A DNA stretch of 64,000 nucleotides from JARFQH01 sp041299015 (GTDB lineage: Bacteria; Desulfobacterota; Desulfobacteria; Desulfobacterales; SG8-13), in assembly GCA_041299015.1 (NCBI GenBank), contig JBFYWB010000084.1, positions 22,290 to 86,289 of the forward strand, in the 5' to 3' direction. A program made the position numbers and the translations under genes. Shown here piece by piece: positions 44,335-52,994 of this stretch. A model generated the notes under the pieces. It worked only from the letters and a program-made list of their open reading frames with translations, did not search any database and had not been told where the DNA came from. The first letter of the stretch is position 1. Each line of letters begins with the position of its first letter.

Positions 44335-44802
44335 TTAACGCCCATGGGCGGAGAACCCGAAAGTCCATCCCGGAAAAGCCCACGCGCTGTAGAAAGCGGC
44401 GCCGCCATGTGGTCGGTTATACCGGTGCCCATGACCGTGCGCCGGTCCGACGTAACAAGGGTGGTTGCAAGGATGCGGCCGGCGCTGATTGTAGCCGTTG
44501 TGACGGTGACGGTAAATGGACCGGTTAGCCGTGGCCTGCATGTGGTCGATACGACGGCTCTCGCCGCGGCTGAAATTGCCGTCTCTTAGGGCATGGTTCC
44601 TGTATCTTTCGATTTCTCGCTGCCGGCTTGCCAGGTGAACAAGTTCCCGCTTCGTTATATCACCCTTGCGGACACCTTGGTGGATTTTCGCCTTCTGATT
44701 TTTCTGCCGATGATCAAACCGATCGCCGGCAAGGGACGCACCCGCGAAGAGAAAAACCAGAGAAATTCCCATGATGGATATTTTAACCGGATGTGATGTC
44801 AT
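44335..44802 (-). CDS. Exported His/Arg-rich protein, unknown function
   Basis: A 155-residue protein with a signal peptide (ISIMGISLVFLFAGASLA). The mature part is very basic, with a helical half (RFDHRQKNQKAKIHQGVRKG) and a C-terminal half rich in His, Tyr, Gly and Pro (HPCYVGPAHGHGHRYNRPHGG). The histidines and the two cysteines could bind metal ions, but no family was recognised. A GGGAGGG site precedes the ATG. It lies 39 bases upstream of the ECF sigma gene on the same strand. Confidence 0.65.
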   Translation of the reverse strand: MTSHPVKISIMGISLVFLFAGASLAGDRFDHRQKNQKAKIHQGVRKGDITKRELVHLASRQREIERYRNHALRDGNFSRGESRRIDHMQATANRSIYRHRHNGYNQRRPHPCNHPCYVGPAHGHGHRYNRPHGGAAFYSAWAFPGWTFGFSAHGR

Positions 44803-44927
44803 GACTTTCCCTCCTTTCCGTCAGGTTTTGTCTCGTTAGACGCCACCCGCCCCGGAAAGGTTTACCCGGCTAGCGCCGGACTCGGGAAAACAATGGGGTC
44901 ATGCCAGGAATAGTGTTTTACGTGCGG

Positions 44928-45938
44928 TCAACAAAACAGCTTCACATATTCGCCGTAGCCTTCTTTCTCCAGGTCTTCCTCGGCAATGAACCGCAACGCG
45001 GCCGAATTGATACAGTAGCGCCGTCCCCCGGGCGGCGGGCCATCCGGGAAGACGTGCCCCAGGTGAGAATCGCCGTGTCGGCTGCGAACTTCGGTCCGCA
45101 CCATGAAAAAGCTTTGGTCCTTTTTTTCGACGACGTGCTCCGGCTCGAGAACCTTGATGAAGCTTGGCCAACCCGTACCGGAATCGAATTTATCGGTCGA
45201 GCTGAACAGCGGCTCACCGGAGACGATGTCTACGTAAATACCCGGCCGATGATTGTCCCAGAATTCGTTGGTGAAGGCCGGCTCGGTGGCGTTCTCGCGG
45301 GTGACCTTGTACTGCAGCGGCGTCAGTTTTTGCTGCAGCGCAGCATCATCGGGCTTGGCATACCGTTTAGTCGTGTCCGCTTTTTCGGCGGCTGCCGCGA
45401 CCTCACCCCAGATTTTTTCGATGAACCGGTCCCGGCCCGAAGCGTGGCGGTAAGCCTCGTAGCGCAAGGGACTCTTTTTATGATAGCCCTGATGGTACTC
45501 CTCGGCCTTATAAAAAGTGGTCAAGGGCAGAATGGGAGTGGCGATAGCCCTGCTGAACCTCCCTGAACGGGCCAACTCCGCTTTCGATGCCTCCGCCTTC
45601 CGCTTCTGTTCCTCATTGTGATAGAAAATGGCCGTCCGGTATTGCGGCCCCCTGTCGACGAACTGCCCCCCGCTGTCGGTGGGGTCCACATGCCGCCAGA
45701 AAGCGTCCAGCAACTTCCGGTAGGTCACCTTCTGCGGATCGTAAAAGACCTGCACGGCTTCATAGTGTCCGGTGCTGCCGGAGCATACCTCCTGGTAAGT
45801 CGGATTTGGTTTTGAGCCTCCGGTGTACCCGGAAACCACCTCGGCGACGCCCTCGATCTTTTCAAGGTCCGACTCCGAACACCAGAAGCAACCGCCGGCA
45901 AAGGTTGCCGTATCTAAATGTTTGAATGCGGGTTCCAT
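44928..45938 (-). CDS. msrAB: Bifunctional methionine sulfoxide reductase MsrA-MsrB
   Basis: A 336-residue fusion that repairs oxidised methionine of both stereochemistries. The MsrA half starts with GGCFWC (Cys17 catalytic, Cys20 nearby) and has GYTGG and YHQGYHKKSP. The MsrB half has GEPLFSSTDKFDSGTGWPSF, HLGHVFPDG and the catalytic RRYCINSAAL. The usual zinc CxxC pair before GEPLF is replaced (YVDIVSGEP), so this MsrB is the zinc-free form. No signal peptide. The start is unsure: a GTG at 45950 is too close to GGAGGAG, while the ATG at 45938 is rather far. Confidence 0.92.
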   Translation of the reverse strand: MEPAFKHLDTATFAGGCFWCSESDLEKIEGVAEVVSGYTGGSKPNPTYQEVCSGSTGHYEAVQVFYDPQKVTYRKLLDAFWRHVDPTDSGGQFVDRGPQYRTAIFYHNEEQKRKAEASKAELARSGRFSRAIATPILPLTTFYKAEEYHQGYHKKSPLRYEAYRHASGRDRFIEKIWGEVAAAAEKADTTKRYAKPDDAALQQKLTPLQYKVTRENATEPAFTNEFWDNHRPGIYVDIVSGEPLFSSTDKFDSGTGWPSFIKVLEPEHVVEKKDQSFFMVRTEVRSRHGDSHLGHVFPDGPPPGGRRYCINSAALRFIAEEDLEKEGYGEYVKLFC

Positions 45939-45960
45939 AAATGATCTCACTTCTCCTCCG

Positions 45961-46371
45961 TTAGAGGCTCGCCTTGTCGTAAACGTTGCAGATGCAGCAT
46001 AAAAATGTGCCCGGTTCGGTAGCGCTGACGTTTTTCATCCCGTGCGGCTCCATGCTGGGAATATAGATGACGTCGCCGGGCCCGCAGATCACGCTTTTAA
46101 CCGGCGTGTCGGTTTGAGGATCGTACTGGCAGCATTCGAACCGTCCGCTGAGGATATACATGGTCTGTTGATAGAAGTGGTCGTGAATGGGGATTTCACC
46201 GCCGGGCCGGGCCGTGAAGTATCTCAGGCCGTACTCCGGGTAGCCCGTGTCGTCTTCTCCGGCCTTAGATAGCCAGCGCACGCTGATCCCCTTGACATCA
46301 TGCTGTTTTCCCCGATAGGGAAATTTTTCTATTCTGACGTCCTCGCGGTCTTTCCAGTTCAACACGTCCAT
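45961..46371 (-). CDS. Small cupin-domain protein
   Basis: A 136-residue single cupin. The first cupin motif is GGEIPIHDHFYQQTMYILSG, with the HxH metal pair but Gln where a ligand Glu is usual; the second is GPGDVIYIPSMEPHG with the last His. Such cupins may be metal-dependent dioxygenases or isomerases, or sensors. The C-terminus has CCICN, an unusual cysteine group. An AGAGGA site precedes the ATG. It lies 22 bases upstream of msrAB on the same strand. Confidence 0.75.
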   Translation of the reverse strand: MDVLNWKDREDVRIEKFPYRGKQHDVKGISVRWLSKAGEDDTGYPEYGLRYFTARPGGEIPIHDHFYQQTMYILSGRFECCQYDPQTDTPVKSVICGPGDVIYIPSMEPHGMKNVSATEPGTFLCCICNVYDKASL

Positions 46372-46708
46372 GATCTTTGTCCTCTTTCCGGCGGTGCCTT
46401 TTGCCCTTAAAGAGCCCCACGCCGGCATTGCTGGTTGGCAGAATCTATCTATGCGAATGTTGGTAAGATAGTGCAGGCCCATTTTCCGTCAACTTGCGCT
46501 CCCCCGGCCTCGTCGGGATGGTGATTAAAAAGGGATGAACTTATCGACGAAGGGGCTACGGAAGAGACCGTTTTGCCCCGCTTTGTCATTGAAAGGCGGG
46601 TTTCGATTTATCGGCTAGAGCCTCTTGAATTGCGACCCAAACATGGGCGACGAAAATTCGCTTTACGTTTTTTCCCGACCTGTTAAAATCCGTAAAAGGA
46701 TTGCAAAG
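46372..46708. other. Gene-free stretch before a decayed gene
   Basis: About 340 bases between the cupin start and the broken acetyltransferase start. Nothing structured was recognised. TGTTAAAATC at about 46681 could be a -10 element for the decayed gene. Confidence 0.35.
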
Positions 46709-46840
46709 ATGAACATCAAACGCGCATAAACGACGGATGAGCTTGAAGAGATCCGCCGCCTGTTCCGGGAATACGAGGCTTTTCTCGACTTTGGAATTGC
46801 CCTTGAGACCAGCGCAAGGCTGACCCGTCTCCAACAGAGA
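46709..46840 (+). pseudogene. Remnant of a GNAT acetyltransferase N-terminus
   Basis: An ATG with AAAGGA in front opens MNIKRA, then a TAA stop at 46727, and the same frame goes on as TTDELEEIRRLFREYEAFLDF, which is the usual first helix of GNAT acetyltransferases. No acetyl-CoA-binding core follows; the frame runs into the flavin reductase gene in another frame. So the gene has lost both its reading frame start and its 3' part. Confidence 0.5.
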
Positions 46841-46872
46841 TGCGGCGCCGTGCCTTCACCACCGGTTTGTCC

Positions 46873-47475
46873 ATGGCTCCACGTGCGCGCATCGAAAAAT
46901 TGAACTGGAAGCCCGGAAACGTGCTGGCCCCGGTTCCCGCCGTACTCGTGAGCTGCGGCGGAACCCAGGCCTGCAAACCGAATTTGATCACCATCGCCTG
47001 GACCGGGAGCATTTGCAGTCGTCCGCCCATGCTCTCGATTTCGGTGCGTCCCGAACGCTATTCCCATGCTATCATTCAGACAACGGGTGAGTTCGTGGTG
47101 AACGTGCCCTCCCTCCGGCAGGCAAAGGCGACCGACTGGTGCGGCATGGTTTCCGGCCGCAGTGTGGATAAATTCAAAAGCACCGGGCTCACCCCGGCGC
47201 CGGCCCTGAAAGTGCAGTGCCCGATTGTCCTTGAGTGTCCACTCAACATCGAATGCCGGGTACAGGAAGAATTGAAACTCGGCTCGCACACCCTGTTCGC
47301 GGCGGAAGTGGTGGCGGTTCAGGTGACCTCATCTCTGTTGAACCCGAAAGGACGGCTGTGTCTGGAAAAGGCCGGTTTGCTGGCCTTTGCGCACGGTCAG
47401 TATTTTGCGCTCGGGCGTATCATCGGCCGGTTCGGCTTTTCAGTCACAAAACGCAAACGTAAAATCCGTCGCTGA
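46873..47475 (+). CDS. Flavin reductase-like / flavoredoxin protein
   Basis: A 200-residue FMN-binding split-barrel protein. IEKLNWKPGNVLAPVPAVLVSCGG is the family start, LITIAWTGSICSRPPMLSISVRPERYSH the FMN-binding core, and GEFVVNVPS and DWCGMVSGRSVDKF are conserved. Flavoredoxins carry electrons or reduce FMN in sulfate reducers. The start at 46873 fits the family; an ATG at 46840 would add 11 residues reading into the decayed gene. Neither has a good ribosome binding site, perhaps because its upstream region was changed by a deletion. Confidence 0.82.
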   Translation: MAPRARIEKLNWKPGNVLAPVPAVLVSCGGTQACKPNLITIAWTGSICSRPPMLSISVRPERYSHAIIQTTGEFVVNVPSLRQAKATDWCGMVSGRSVDKFKSTGLTPAPALKVQCPIVLECPLNIECRVQEELKLGSHTLFAAEVVAVQVTSSLLNPKGRLCLEKAGLLAFAHGQYFALGRIIGRFGFSVTKRKRKIRR

Positions 47476-47548
47476 GAGGTGCCATCGCCGTTGCGGGCGA
47501 CCCACGTGCGGGGGATGCCTGATAATTCCGGCAAAATCCGGTCGCGGG

Positions 47549-49318
47549 TTATTTAATCGACAACCCTGGGTCTGTTTCCGGCCGCGGGTCCCCTCCGACA
47601 CCGCCGGACGGCGCGATGCCGATCGCATTCTTGCCCCTTTTCTTTATCGCAAACATGGCTTTGTCGGCCAGGGCGAGCAGAGCGGTCCGGTCGGGGGCGT
47701 CTTCGGGAAAAGTGGCGACCCCGAAACTGGCGCTGAGCTTCACTTTATACCCCTGGCCGGTAAGGAAGATTGTTTTGCGCAGGCGGGTCTGAATTTCCTT
47801 GGCCTTTAGGGCGGCCTGTTTTTTCGTGAACCCCGGCAGCGCGACGACGAATTCGTCGCCGCCGTAGGCCACTCCGAAAGCCGGTTCGATTAACGCGCCT
47901 TGTATGGTGGCGGCCACTTCCTGAAGTGTCCGGCTGCCGTTGAGATGACCGTAGGTGTCGACGACGTGCTTAAAATTATCCATGTCCAGGAAAATCAGTG
48001 AAAACGGCATACCGGAGGCTTCGCTCTCGGCAATCAGGTCCGCCAGGGCTTTGTACATGTAGCGGGTGTTGTAGAGCCCGGTCAGGTTGTCGAGGATCGA
48101 CAGCCGCCGAAATTTTTCCTCGTTCTGGCGCAGTTCTTCTTCAGCGAGTTTCTTGGCCGTGTTGTCGACGAGGATCCCCTCTATGACAGGCTTCCCGTCA
48201 TCGTCTGCGGTGAGCCTGACGTTGAACAGAAGCCAAAGCGGCAGCCCGTCTTTGCGTTTGAATTTAACTTCGTAGTTTGCCAACGTGCCCTCTTTCTGCA
48301 ATGCGGCCAGCATGTGTTGGCGGTCTTCAGGATGAAAGTAGAGCGCGGATATATCCTGCTGCGCAGCCAGCAGTTCTTCGAGGGAGTGGTATCCCAGAAT
48401 GCGGACGCACGCTGGGTTGGCGCGCAGCAGTTCACCGGAAAGCGAGCTCTGAAACATCCCTTGAACGGCATTTTCATACATGCGCCGGTAGCGTTCCTCG
48501 GCAAGACGCAGCCGTTGCTGCACGAGTTTCAATTCCGTTAAGTCCGACAGGAAGGACACGTAACCGGTGATCAGCCCCGCTTCACCCCGCAGGGTGCTTC
48601 GGTTATAGAGCAGGGCGATTTCTCCGCCGCCTTTTACCGAGAACTGCGCTTCGAAGCTGATGTGGTCCTGGCTGGCGAAATAAAACATGACCGTTTTCTT
48701 ATCGTAAAGCGTATCCGGCGCTTTGCCGATGAGCTCTTCGCGCTCGCAGCCGAGCATCTGTAAGAGGGACCTGTTCACATCGATGATTGCAAAATGCGGA
48801 TCCATGAGGATGTAGCCGCCCGAAGTGGTATCGATGACGCGTCGGTACTTCTCCTCGCTGCGGCGGAGTTCCTGCTCGGTCTTCTTTCTGCGGGTCATAT
48901 CCGTAAAAAAAAAGAAGACCGACGGATCGGCATCCGTCGAAAACAGCACCACCCTGAGCCGGGCCCATTTGAGATTGTCCGCTCGGTCGACGATTCTGAA
49001 CGGCGGCAGCCGGAAGACCGGTGCGCTCCCAAGCGATTTTTCGTATTGGCGCAGCACCGCTTGTCTGTCTTCCGGATGGATAAAATCAGCCAGCCAGCGT
49101 GCCGAAAAGTCCTGCCGGGTCAATCCAAACAGGTCTTCCGCTCTGGGATTGGCAAATAAAATTTTGTCGCCGCGGGCCACCACTATCGCTTCACCCGAAT
49201 TCTCGATCAGAGCGCGATACACCGGCAGGGCCTCATTTTCCTTTTGGCAGGCTGCCGCTTGGGCCTCAAGGGCGCGATAGCTTTCTCCGTGATTTTTATC
49301 GTCCGTTTTTCGAGCCAT
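47549..49318 (-). CDS. PAS-PAS-PAS-GGDEF diguanylate cyclase
   Basis: A cytoplasmic sensor enzyme of 589 residues. Three PAS domains lie in a row (about 30-150, 155-275, 285-405) with PAC-type ends such as FIHPEDRQAV and EGILVDNTAKK. The C-terminal domain has the intact catalytic loop AYGGDEFVV near 520 and SASFGVATFPEDAPDR, so it probably makes c-di-GMP. The product-inhibition I-site RxxD, five residues before the GGDEF, is absent. No membrane segments. The start is uncertain as neither nearby ATG/GTG has a strong site. Confidence 0.88.
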   Translation of the reverse strand: MARKTDDKNHGESYRALEAQAAACQKENEALPVYRALIENSGEAIVVARGDKILFANPRAEDLFGLTRQDFSARWLADFIHPEDRQAVLRQYEKSLGSAPVFRLPPFRIVDRADNLKWARLRVVLFSTDADPSVFFFFTDMTRRKKTEQELRRSEEKYRRVIDTTSGGYILMDPHFAIIDVNRSLLQMLGCEREELIGKAPDTLYDKKTVMFYFASQDHISFEAQFSVKGGGEIALLYNRSTLRGEAGLITGYVSFLSDLTELKLVQQRLRLAEERYRRMYENAVQGMFQSSLSGELLRANPACVRILGYHSLEELLAAQQDISALYFHPEDRQHMLAALQKEGTLANYEVKFKRKDGLPLWLLFNVRLTADDDGKPVIEGILVDNTAKKLAEEELRQNEEKFRRLSILDNLTGLYNTRYMYKALADLIAESEASGMPFSLIFLDMDNFKHVVDTYGHLNGSRTLQEVAATIQGALIEPAFGVAYGGDEFVVALPGFTKKQAALKAKEIQTRLRKTIFLTGQGYKVKLSASFGVATFPEDAPDRTALLALADKAMFAIKKRGKNAIGIAPSGGVGGDPRPETDPGLSIK

Positions 49319-49420
49319 CTGCCGCTCGCATGTCAAATTGTTCCGAAGGGGACCCGGGGCGGCCACCAGGCCCGGTCATGCCCTCGGGGACCTCGGGGCG
49401 CTTGGGGCCACGGCCAGCGG

Positions 49421-50620
49421 TCAATCCAGAACCTCCACCGACGGGATGTTGAAAAGCCTTTTTAAGACTTCATCGAAATAGTCGGGCAGGTATCGGTACC
49501 AGAGCTTGATCGGCGTCTGCTCCGATTCCCCCCGTTTCGAGGCCGGCAGCATGAAGAGGTACCCCATGAGATACTCGATGTTGCGGGCCAATTGGCCGTT
49601 GTATTGCTGCTCCAGGCGCTGGCGGATGATCCGGTCTTCGTGCATGCAGCGACCGATCTCGCTCTCCAGCATCTCCTGGTAGTCGGAGAGAATGACCTCC
49701 AGATTGACGCTGTCTTCTCCGGAGAGGATGAACTCCCTGAAAGCGCGGTTGGCGGCAGCAGGGGCGGCCCCCCGCATCCGCATCACATTGATGAGGCGCT
49801 CGCCCAGTGGAATTGAAGCCATTTGTTCCCGGTCTGGCCGCAGGCGCACGATGAGGTTGACCGCATTGTATCTGCCCGTGTGCGGCTCGATTTCGATCAC
49901 CTCGCACCCCCGCATATTGCCGATCAGGTCCATGAACCGACTGCGGTCGGTTTGTTCAACGATCGCCTTGAGACCGGCCACGTCCTGGATAACCAGACCG
50001 TCGGCATCTCGAATCGGCTGCCCCTGCCTGAGGTCATCCAGCACGCGGCTCTCCGCTTTGAGAAATTCGGCGGTCATGTCTTCGGGCGGTGTGATCAAAT
50101 GCTCGCGGGATATCCCTTTGAGCCGCGCACGGTCTTCCGCAAGGTCCTCCGCCCGGCGTTTTATGGTCGCGTACAGTCTGTCGATGATACGTCGGGCACT
50201 TTTTTCGGCCAACCGGCGGACCCGCTTGATGCGGTTGGAGCCGATATAGCAGGATCCGTCCGGACCGCCGCTGAAAAACAGGGTACCGTGAAAAGGGGTT
50301 TCACGGTAATACAGCTCCGGACTGCAGCGGTAAGCGTTCAGGATTTCGTCCACCCGTGCGTTCCGGTAGGGGACATTGGTCACGATGACGTTTTTAAGAT
50401 CGCCTTTGAGACAGACCTTGCGAACCTGGAGCGCATGCGGATGAAAGCGCTGGAAGATCTGCTCCGAGAAGGCGGCCAGATAACGAGACACATAGGCATT
50501 GTTGAAGTAGACCAATTGCGCAAGGTCATCCCCGTCCGTGCGTTGGGGGTTGCCGTACATCCAGCGCTGGATCAAGTCCCGCAGGGCATCGCGGTGTAGA
50601 TAGCTGCCGATGGTGATCAT
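49421..50620 (-). CDS. Conserved-looking protein with faint RelA/SpoT-like segment, unknown function
   Basis: A soluble protein of 399 residues of no recognised family. It is rich in charged helices. The part around residues 205-265 (GLVIQDVAGLKAIVEQTD followed by EPHTGRYNAVNLIVRL) resembles the I-x-D-x-x-G-x-R and GY-x-x-x-x-H spaced motifs of RelA/SpoT synthetases, but no catalytic assignment is possible. Immediately downstream of it on the same strand lies the PAS-GGDEF gene; upstream is the RNA methyltransferase fusion, ten bases away, so it may be cotranscribed with it. Confidence 0.65.
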   Translation of the reverse strand: MITIGSYLHRDALRDLIQRWMYGNPQRTDGDDLAQLVYFNNAYVSRYLAAFSEQIFQRFHPHALQVRKVCLKGDLKNVIVTNVPYRNARVDEILNAYRCSPELYYRETPFHGTLFFSGGPDGSCYIGSNRIKRVRRLAEKSARRIIDRLYATIKRRAEDLAEDRARLKGISREHLITPPEDMTAEFLKAESRVLDDLRQGQPIRDADGLVIQDVAGLKAIVEQTDRSRFMDLIGNMRGCEVIEIEPHTGRYNAVNLIVRLRPDREQMASIPLGERLINVMRMRGAAPAAANRAFREFILSGEDSVNLEVILSDYQEMLESEIGRCMHEDRIIRQRLEQQYNGQLARNIEYLMGYLFMLPASKRGESEQTPIKLWYRYLPDYFDEVLKRLFNIPSVEVLD

Positions 50621-50630
50621 CTTTTCAGTC

Positions 50631-52139
50631 TCAGGTGGAAAAGGATGGACGTTTCGGTTGACGTCTCTCACTTGCCTGACGCGACCACTCATAAAGCGCT
50701 ATGGCTGCGGCCGCGGCGGCATTCAGGGACTCGACCGCCGCACGAATCGGGATGCGCCGGGCCGTCCGGCGCCAGGCCGCCGGCAGACCGGGCCCCTCGA
50801 GACCGATCAGCAGTCCGAAAGACGGAGGAAATACCGTGGCGCGGATGTCGTCACCCTCGGCCGAGAGCGCTATAATCGGCAGGTCGGCCGGCAATTCTTT
50901 CAGGGACGGTCCGTGCACAAGCCGGGTGGACATCACCGTTGCGCCTGATGCCCGGAGTGACTTGGGATGAAAAGGGTGGGCGCTTTCGGCCAGCAGGATC
51001 ACCTGACCGACACCGAAGGCGGCCGCCGAACGGATGACGGCCCCGACGTTTTCAGGGTCCTGAAAGGGGACCAGCAGATTGCAGCCTTCCGCAAATCCGT
51101 CACTCGCCCGCCAGGATGGGAACGGTGGGACCCTAAGAAGAAGCAGGGGGGCGTGTGTGCCAAAAACATCGAGCATCTCGAACAATCGCGGGGCCAATTG
51201 ATACCAGGCGAGTCGATCGGGGGCGTCGGCCGGCGGCGGTTGCCGATCATCCGAACTGATCCAGGCCTCGCAATGAGCGGGATGATTTTTGAGCGCTTCG
51301 GCGATCGGCTTGGATCCGGCAAACAGGGCCCGGCCCCATTTTTTGATCCCGCGACCGCCGAGCAGTTTTTTCATCTCCTTGAAAATGGTGTTGCTTTCGC
51401 TTGCGATCATTTTCACCGGGAAACGCACCCCGGCGTCGGCGTTGGGAATGCTGCGCGGCTGGTCGATACGCTCCATGACGACGAGGCGGCGCCGATGGCG
51501 GGTGTGGGGAATGATGTAAGCGCGATCCTCGACCGGCTTGTAGACCGACAGCCACCGGTTGCGGACCTCATCCAACTCCGCTTCGCAGTGCGGACCCTTC
51601 ATGAAGATCACCCTGCCGCCGGGTGCCAGGCACCCGCGGACCCGCTCCAATGTCTTGGCCATGGTTTCCACGGCCCGGGTGATGACGCCGGCCACCGGTT
51701 CCTCAAAACCGGCGCCGATTTTCTTTTCGATAATGCGCACACCCTCCAGTTGCAGCCGATCGACGACCGCGGCCAGGAAATCGACCCGCTTGCGGCGGCT
51801 TTCGGCCAGAAGGATCTCCAAATGCGGCTGATAGATCTTGAGGGGGATACCGGGCATGCCGGGACCGGTTCCCAGGTCCAGCAGGGGCGAGGGAAGTTGC
51901 ATCAGGTCGGCGGGCAGGATCGAATCGACGTACAACTTTATGACCATGTTGTCGAAATTGTGCACCCGCGTCAGGTTGAGCTCCGGGTTGCTCTGCCGCA
52001 ACATCCCGTGGTAAGTCCACAACTGTTGGACCTGCAGGGCCGACAAATGAATGCCGCATCTGTCGAAGAGGGCCACCATCTTTTCCGGTCCGGGTGAGCC
52101 GATGCAGCCGGAAGAACTTTCTTGACTGGTTTGCTTCAT
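50631..52139 (-). CDS. Fusion of RsmG 16S rRNA methyltransferase and SpoU/TrmH-type RNA methyltransferase
   Basis: A 502-residue two-enzyme protein. Residues about 20-225 are RsmG (m7G527 of 16S rRNA): LDLGTGPGMPGIPLKI near 84-99 binds SAM, with ELNLTR before it and GGRVIFMKGP after. Residues about 260-490 are a SPOUT 2'-O-methyltransferase: PENVGAVIRSAAAFG near 350, GLLIGLEGPGLP near 442 and IPIRAAVESLNAAAAAAI form the three SpoU motifs of the knotted fold. The frame is continuous with no stop between the parts. The ATG at 52139 has no strong site; the longer open frame upstream is antisense to the pseudouridine synthase gene. Confidence 0.85.
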   Translation of the reverse strand: MKQTSQESSSGCIGSPGPEKMVALFDRCGIHLSALQVQQLWTYHGMLRQSNPELNLTRVHNFDNMVIKLYVDSILPADLMQLPSPLLDLGTGPGMPGIPLKIYQPHLEILLAESRRKRVDFLAAVVDRLQLEGVRIIEKKIGAGFEEPVAGVITRAVETMAKTLERVRGCLAPGGRVIFMKGPHCEAELDEVRNRWLSVYKPVEDRAYIIPHTRHRRRLVVMERIDQPRSIPNADAGVRFPVKMIASESNTIFKEMKKLLGGRGIKKWGRALFAGSKPIAEALKNHPAHCEAWISSDDRQPPPADAPDRLAWYQLAPRLFEMLDVFGTHAPLLLLRVPPFPSWRASDGFAEGCNLLVPFQDPENVGAVIRSAAAFGVGQVILLAESAHPFHPKSLRASGATVMSTRLVHGPSLKELPADLPIIALSAEGDDIRATVFPPSFGLLIGLEGPGLPAAWRRTARRIPIRAAVESLNAAAAAAIALYEWSRQASERRQPKRPSFST

Positions 52140-52190
52140 GGTATCGTGTGCGGTAGAACAGGATTGCTGGTTATCGATTAAGGGATCCCC

Positions 52191-52994
52191 ATGCGCTCCG
52201 ATAGCTGTCTTTATCATCCCCGCTGGCCGGTTTTCTTCGAGGACAACCACCTGCTCGCGCTCTTCAAGCCGGCCGGCCTGCTCGCACAGGGAGATCATTC
52301 CGGGGCAGCGTGCCTGTTGGATCTGGCCAAGCGCTGGCTGAAAGACCGATATGCCAAACCCGGCCGGGTGTTTCTCGGCCTGGTACACCGCCTGGATCGA
52401 CCGGTGGCGGGCGTGATGCTCTTCGCACGCACCTCCAAAGCCGCCGCGCGCTTGAGCGCCCAGTTTCGTTCTCAAACGATCCAGAAAACCTATCTGGCGG
52501 TCGTCGAAGGCACGCCCCTGAAGCCGAACGGAACCCTTTGCGATCACATCGCACGACAGGGGCCGGCCGGCCGCATCCTTTCCGAACCCACCGCGCGCAG
52601 CCGCGAAGCGCGGCTGCAGTATCGTCTGATCGGCAGCACCGGGGACCGGAGTTTGCTGCAGGTGGCGCTGCAAACCGGCCGGCGTCATCAGATCCGGCTG
52701 CAGCTCTCCCACGCCGGTCATGCGATCATCGGGGATGTGCGCTATGGCGCCGCCGGCCCCTTGCAGGACCGGCAGATCGCACTGTTGGCCCGGGAGGTCA
52801 CCGTCATGCACCCCGTCCGCAAAACGCCGCTGCGATTGGTCTGTCCCCTGCCGACCGGGTGGCCCTGGCCGGCGGCTGCGGAGCAAGGCCCGGCCCCCTA
52901 CTGGAATTATGCCGATTTTTTCCGCGAAGGTGTCGGTTTTGCTCCGCCGGACGCGGGCCCCGGGGTTACTCCCGGGTCAACTGTCGGTATTTGA
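52191..52994 (+). CDS. RluA-family pseudouridine synthase
   Basis: A 267-residue RNA-modifying enzyme. The catalytic aspartate is in GLVHRLDRPVAGVML near residue 68, and the family motifs QTIQKTYLAVVEG and TGRRHQIRLQLSHAGHAIIGD follow. No S4 domain precedes it, so it is of the RluA/TruC-like small class that isomerises uridines in rRNA or tRNA. It is divergent from the RsmG-TrmH gene with 51 bases between, and its 3' end overlaps that of ettA by 29 bases on the opposite strand. Confidence 0.88.
   Translation: MRSDSCLYHPRWPVFFEDNHLLALFKPAGLLAQGDHSGAACLLDLAKRWLKDRYAKPGRVFLGLVHRLDRPVAGVMLFARTSKAAARLSAQFRSQTIQKTYLAVVEGTPLKPNGTLCDHIARQGPAGRILSEPTARSREARLQYRLIGSTGDRSLLQVALQTGRRHQIRLQLSHAGHAIIGDVRYGAAGPLQDRQIALLAREVTVMHPVRKTPLRLVCPLPTGWPWPAAAEQGPAPYWNYADFFREGVGFAPPDAGPGVTPGSTVGI

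Noticed and set aside
52140..52886. N-terminal extension of 249 residues to the RsmG-TrmH fusion
   Set aside because: Lies antisense to the pseudouridine synthase and does not resemble any RsmG N-terminus.
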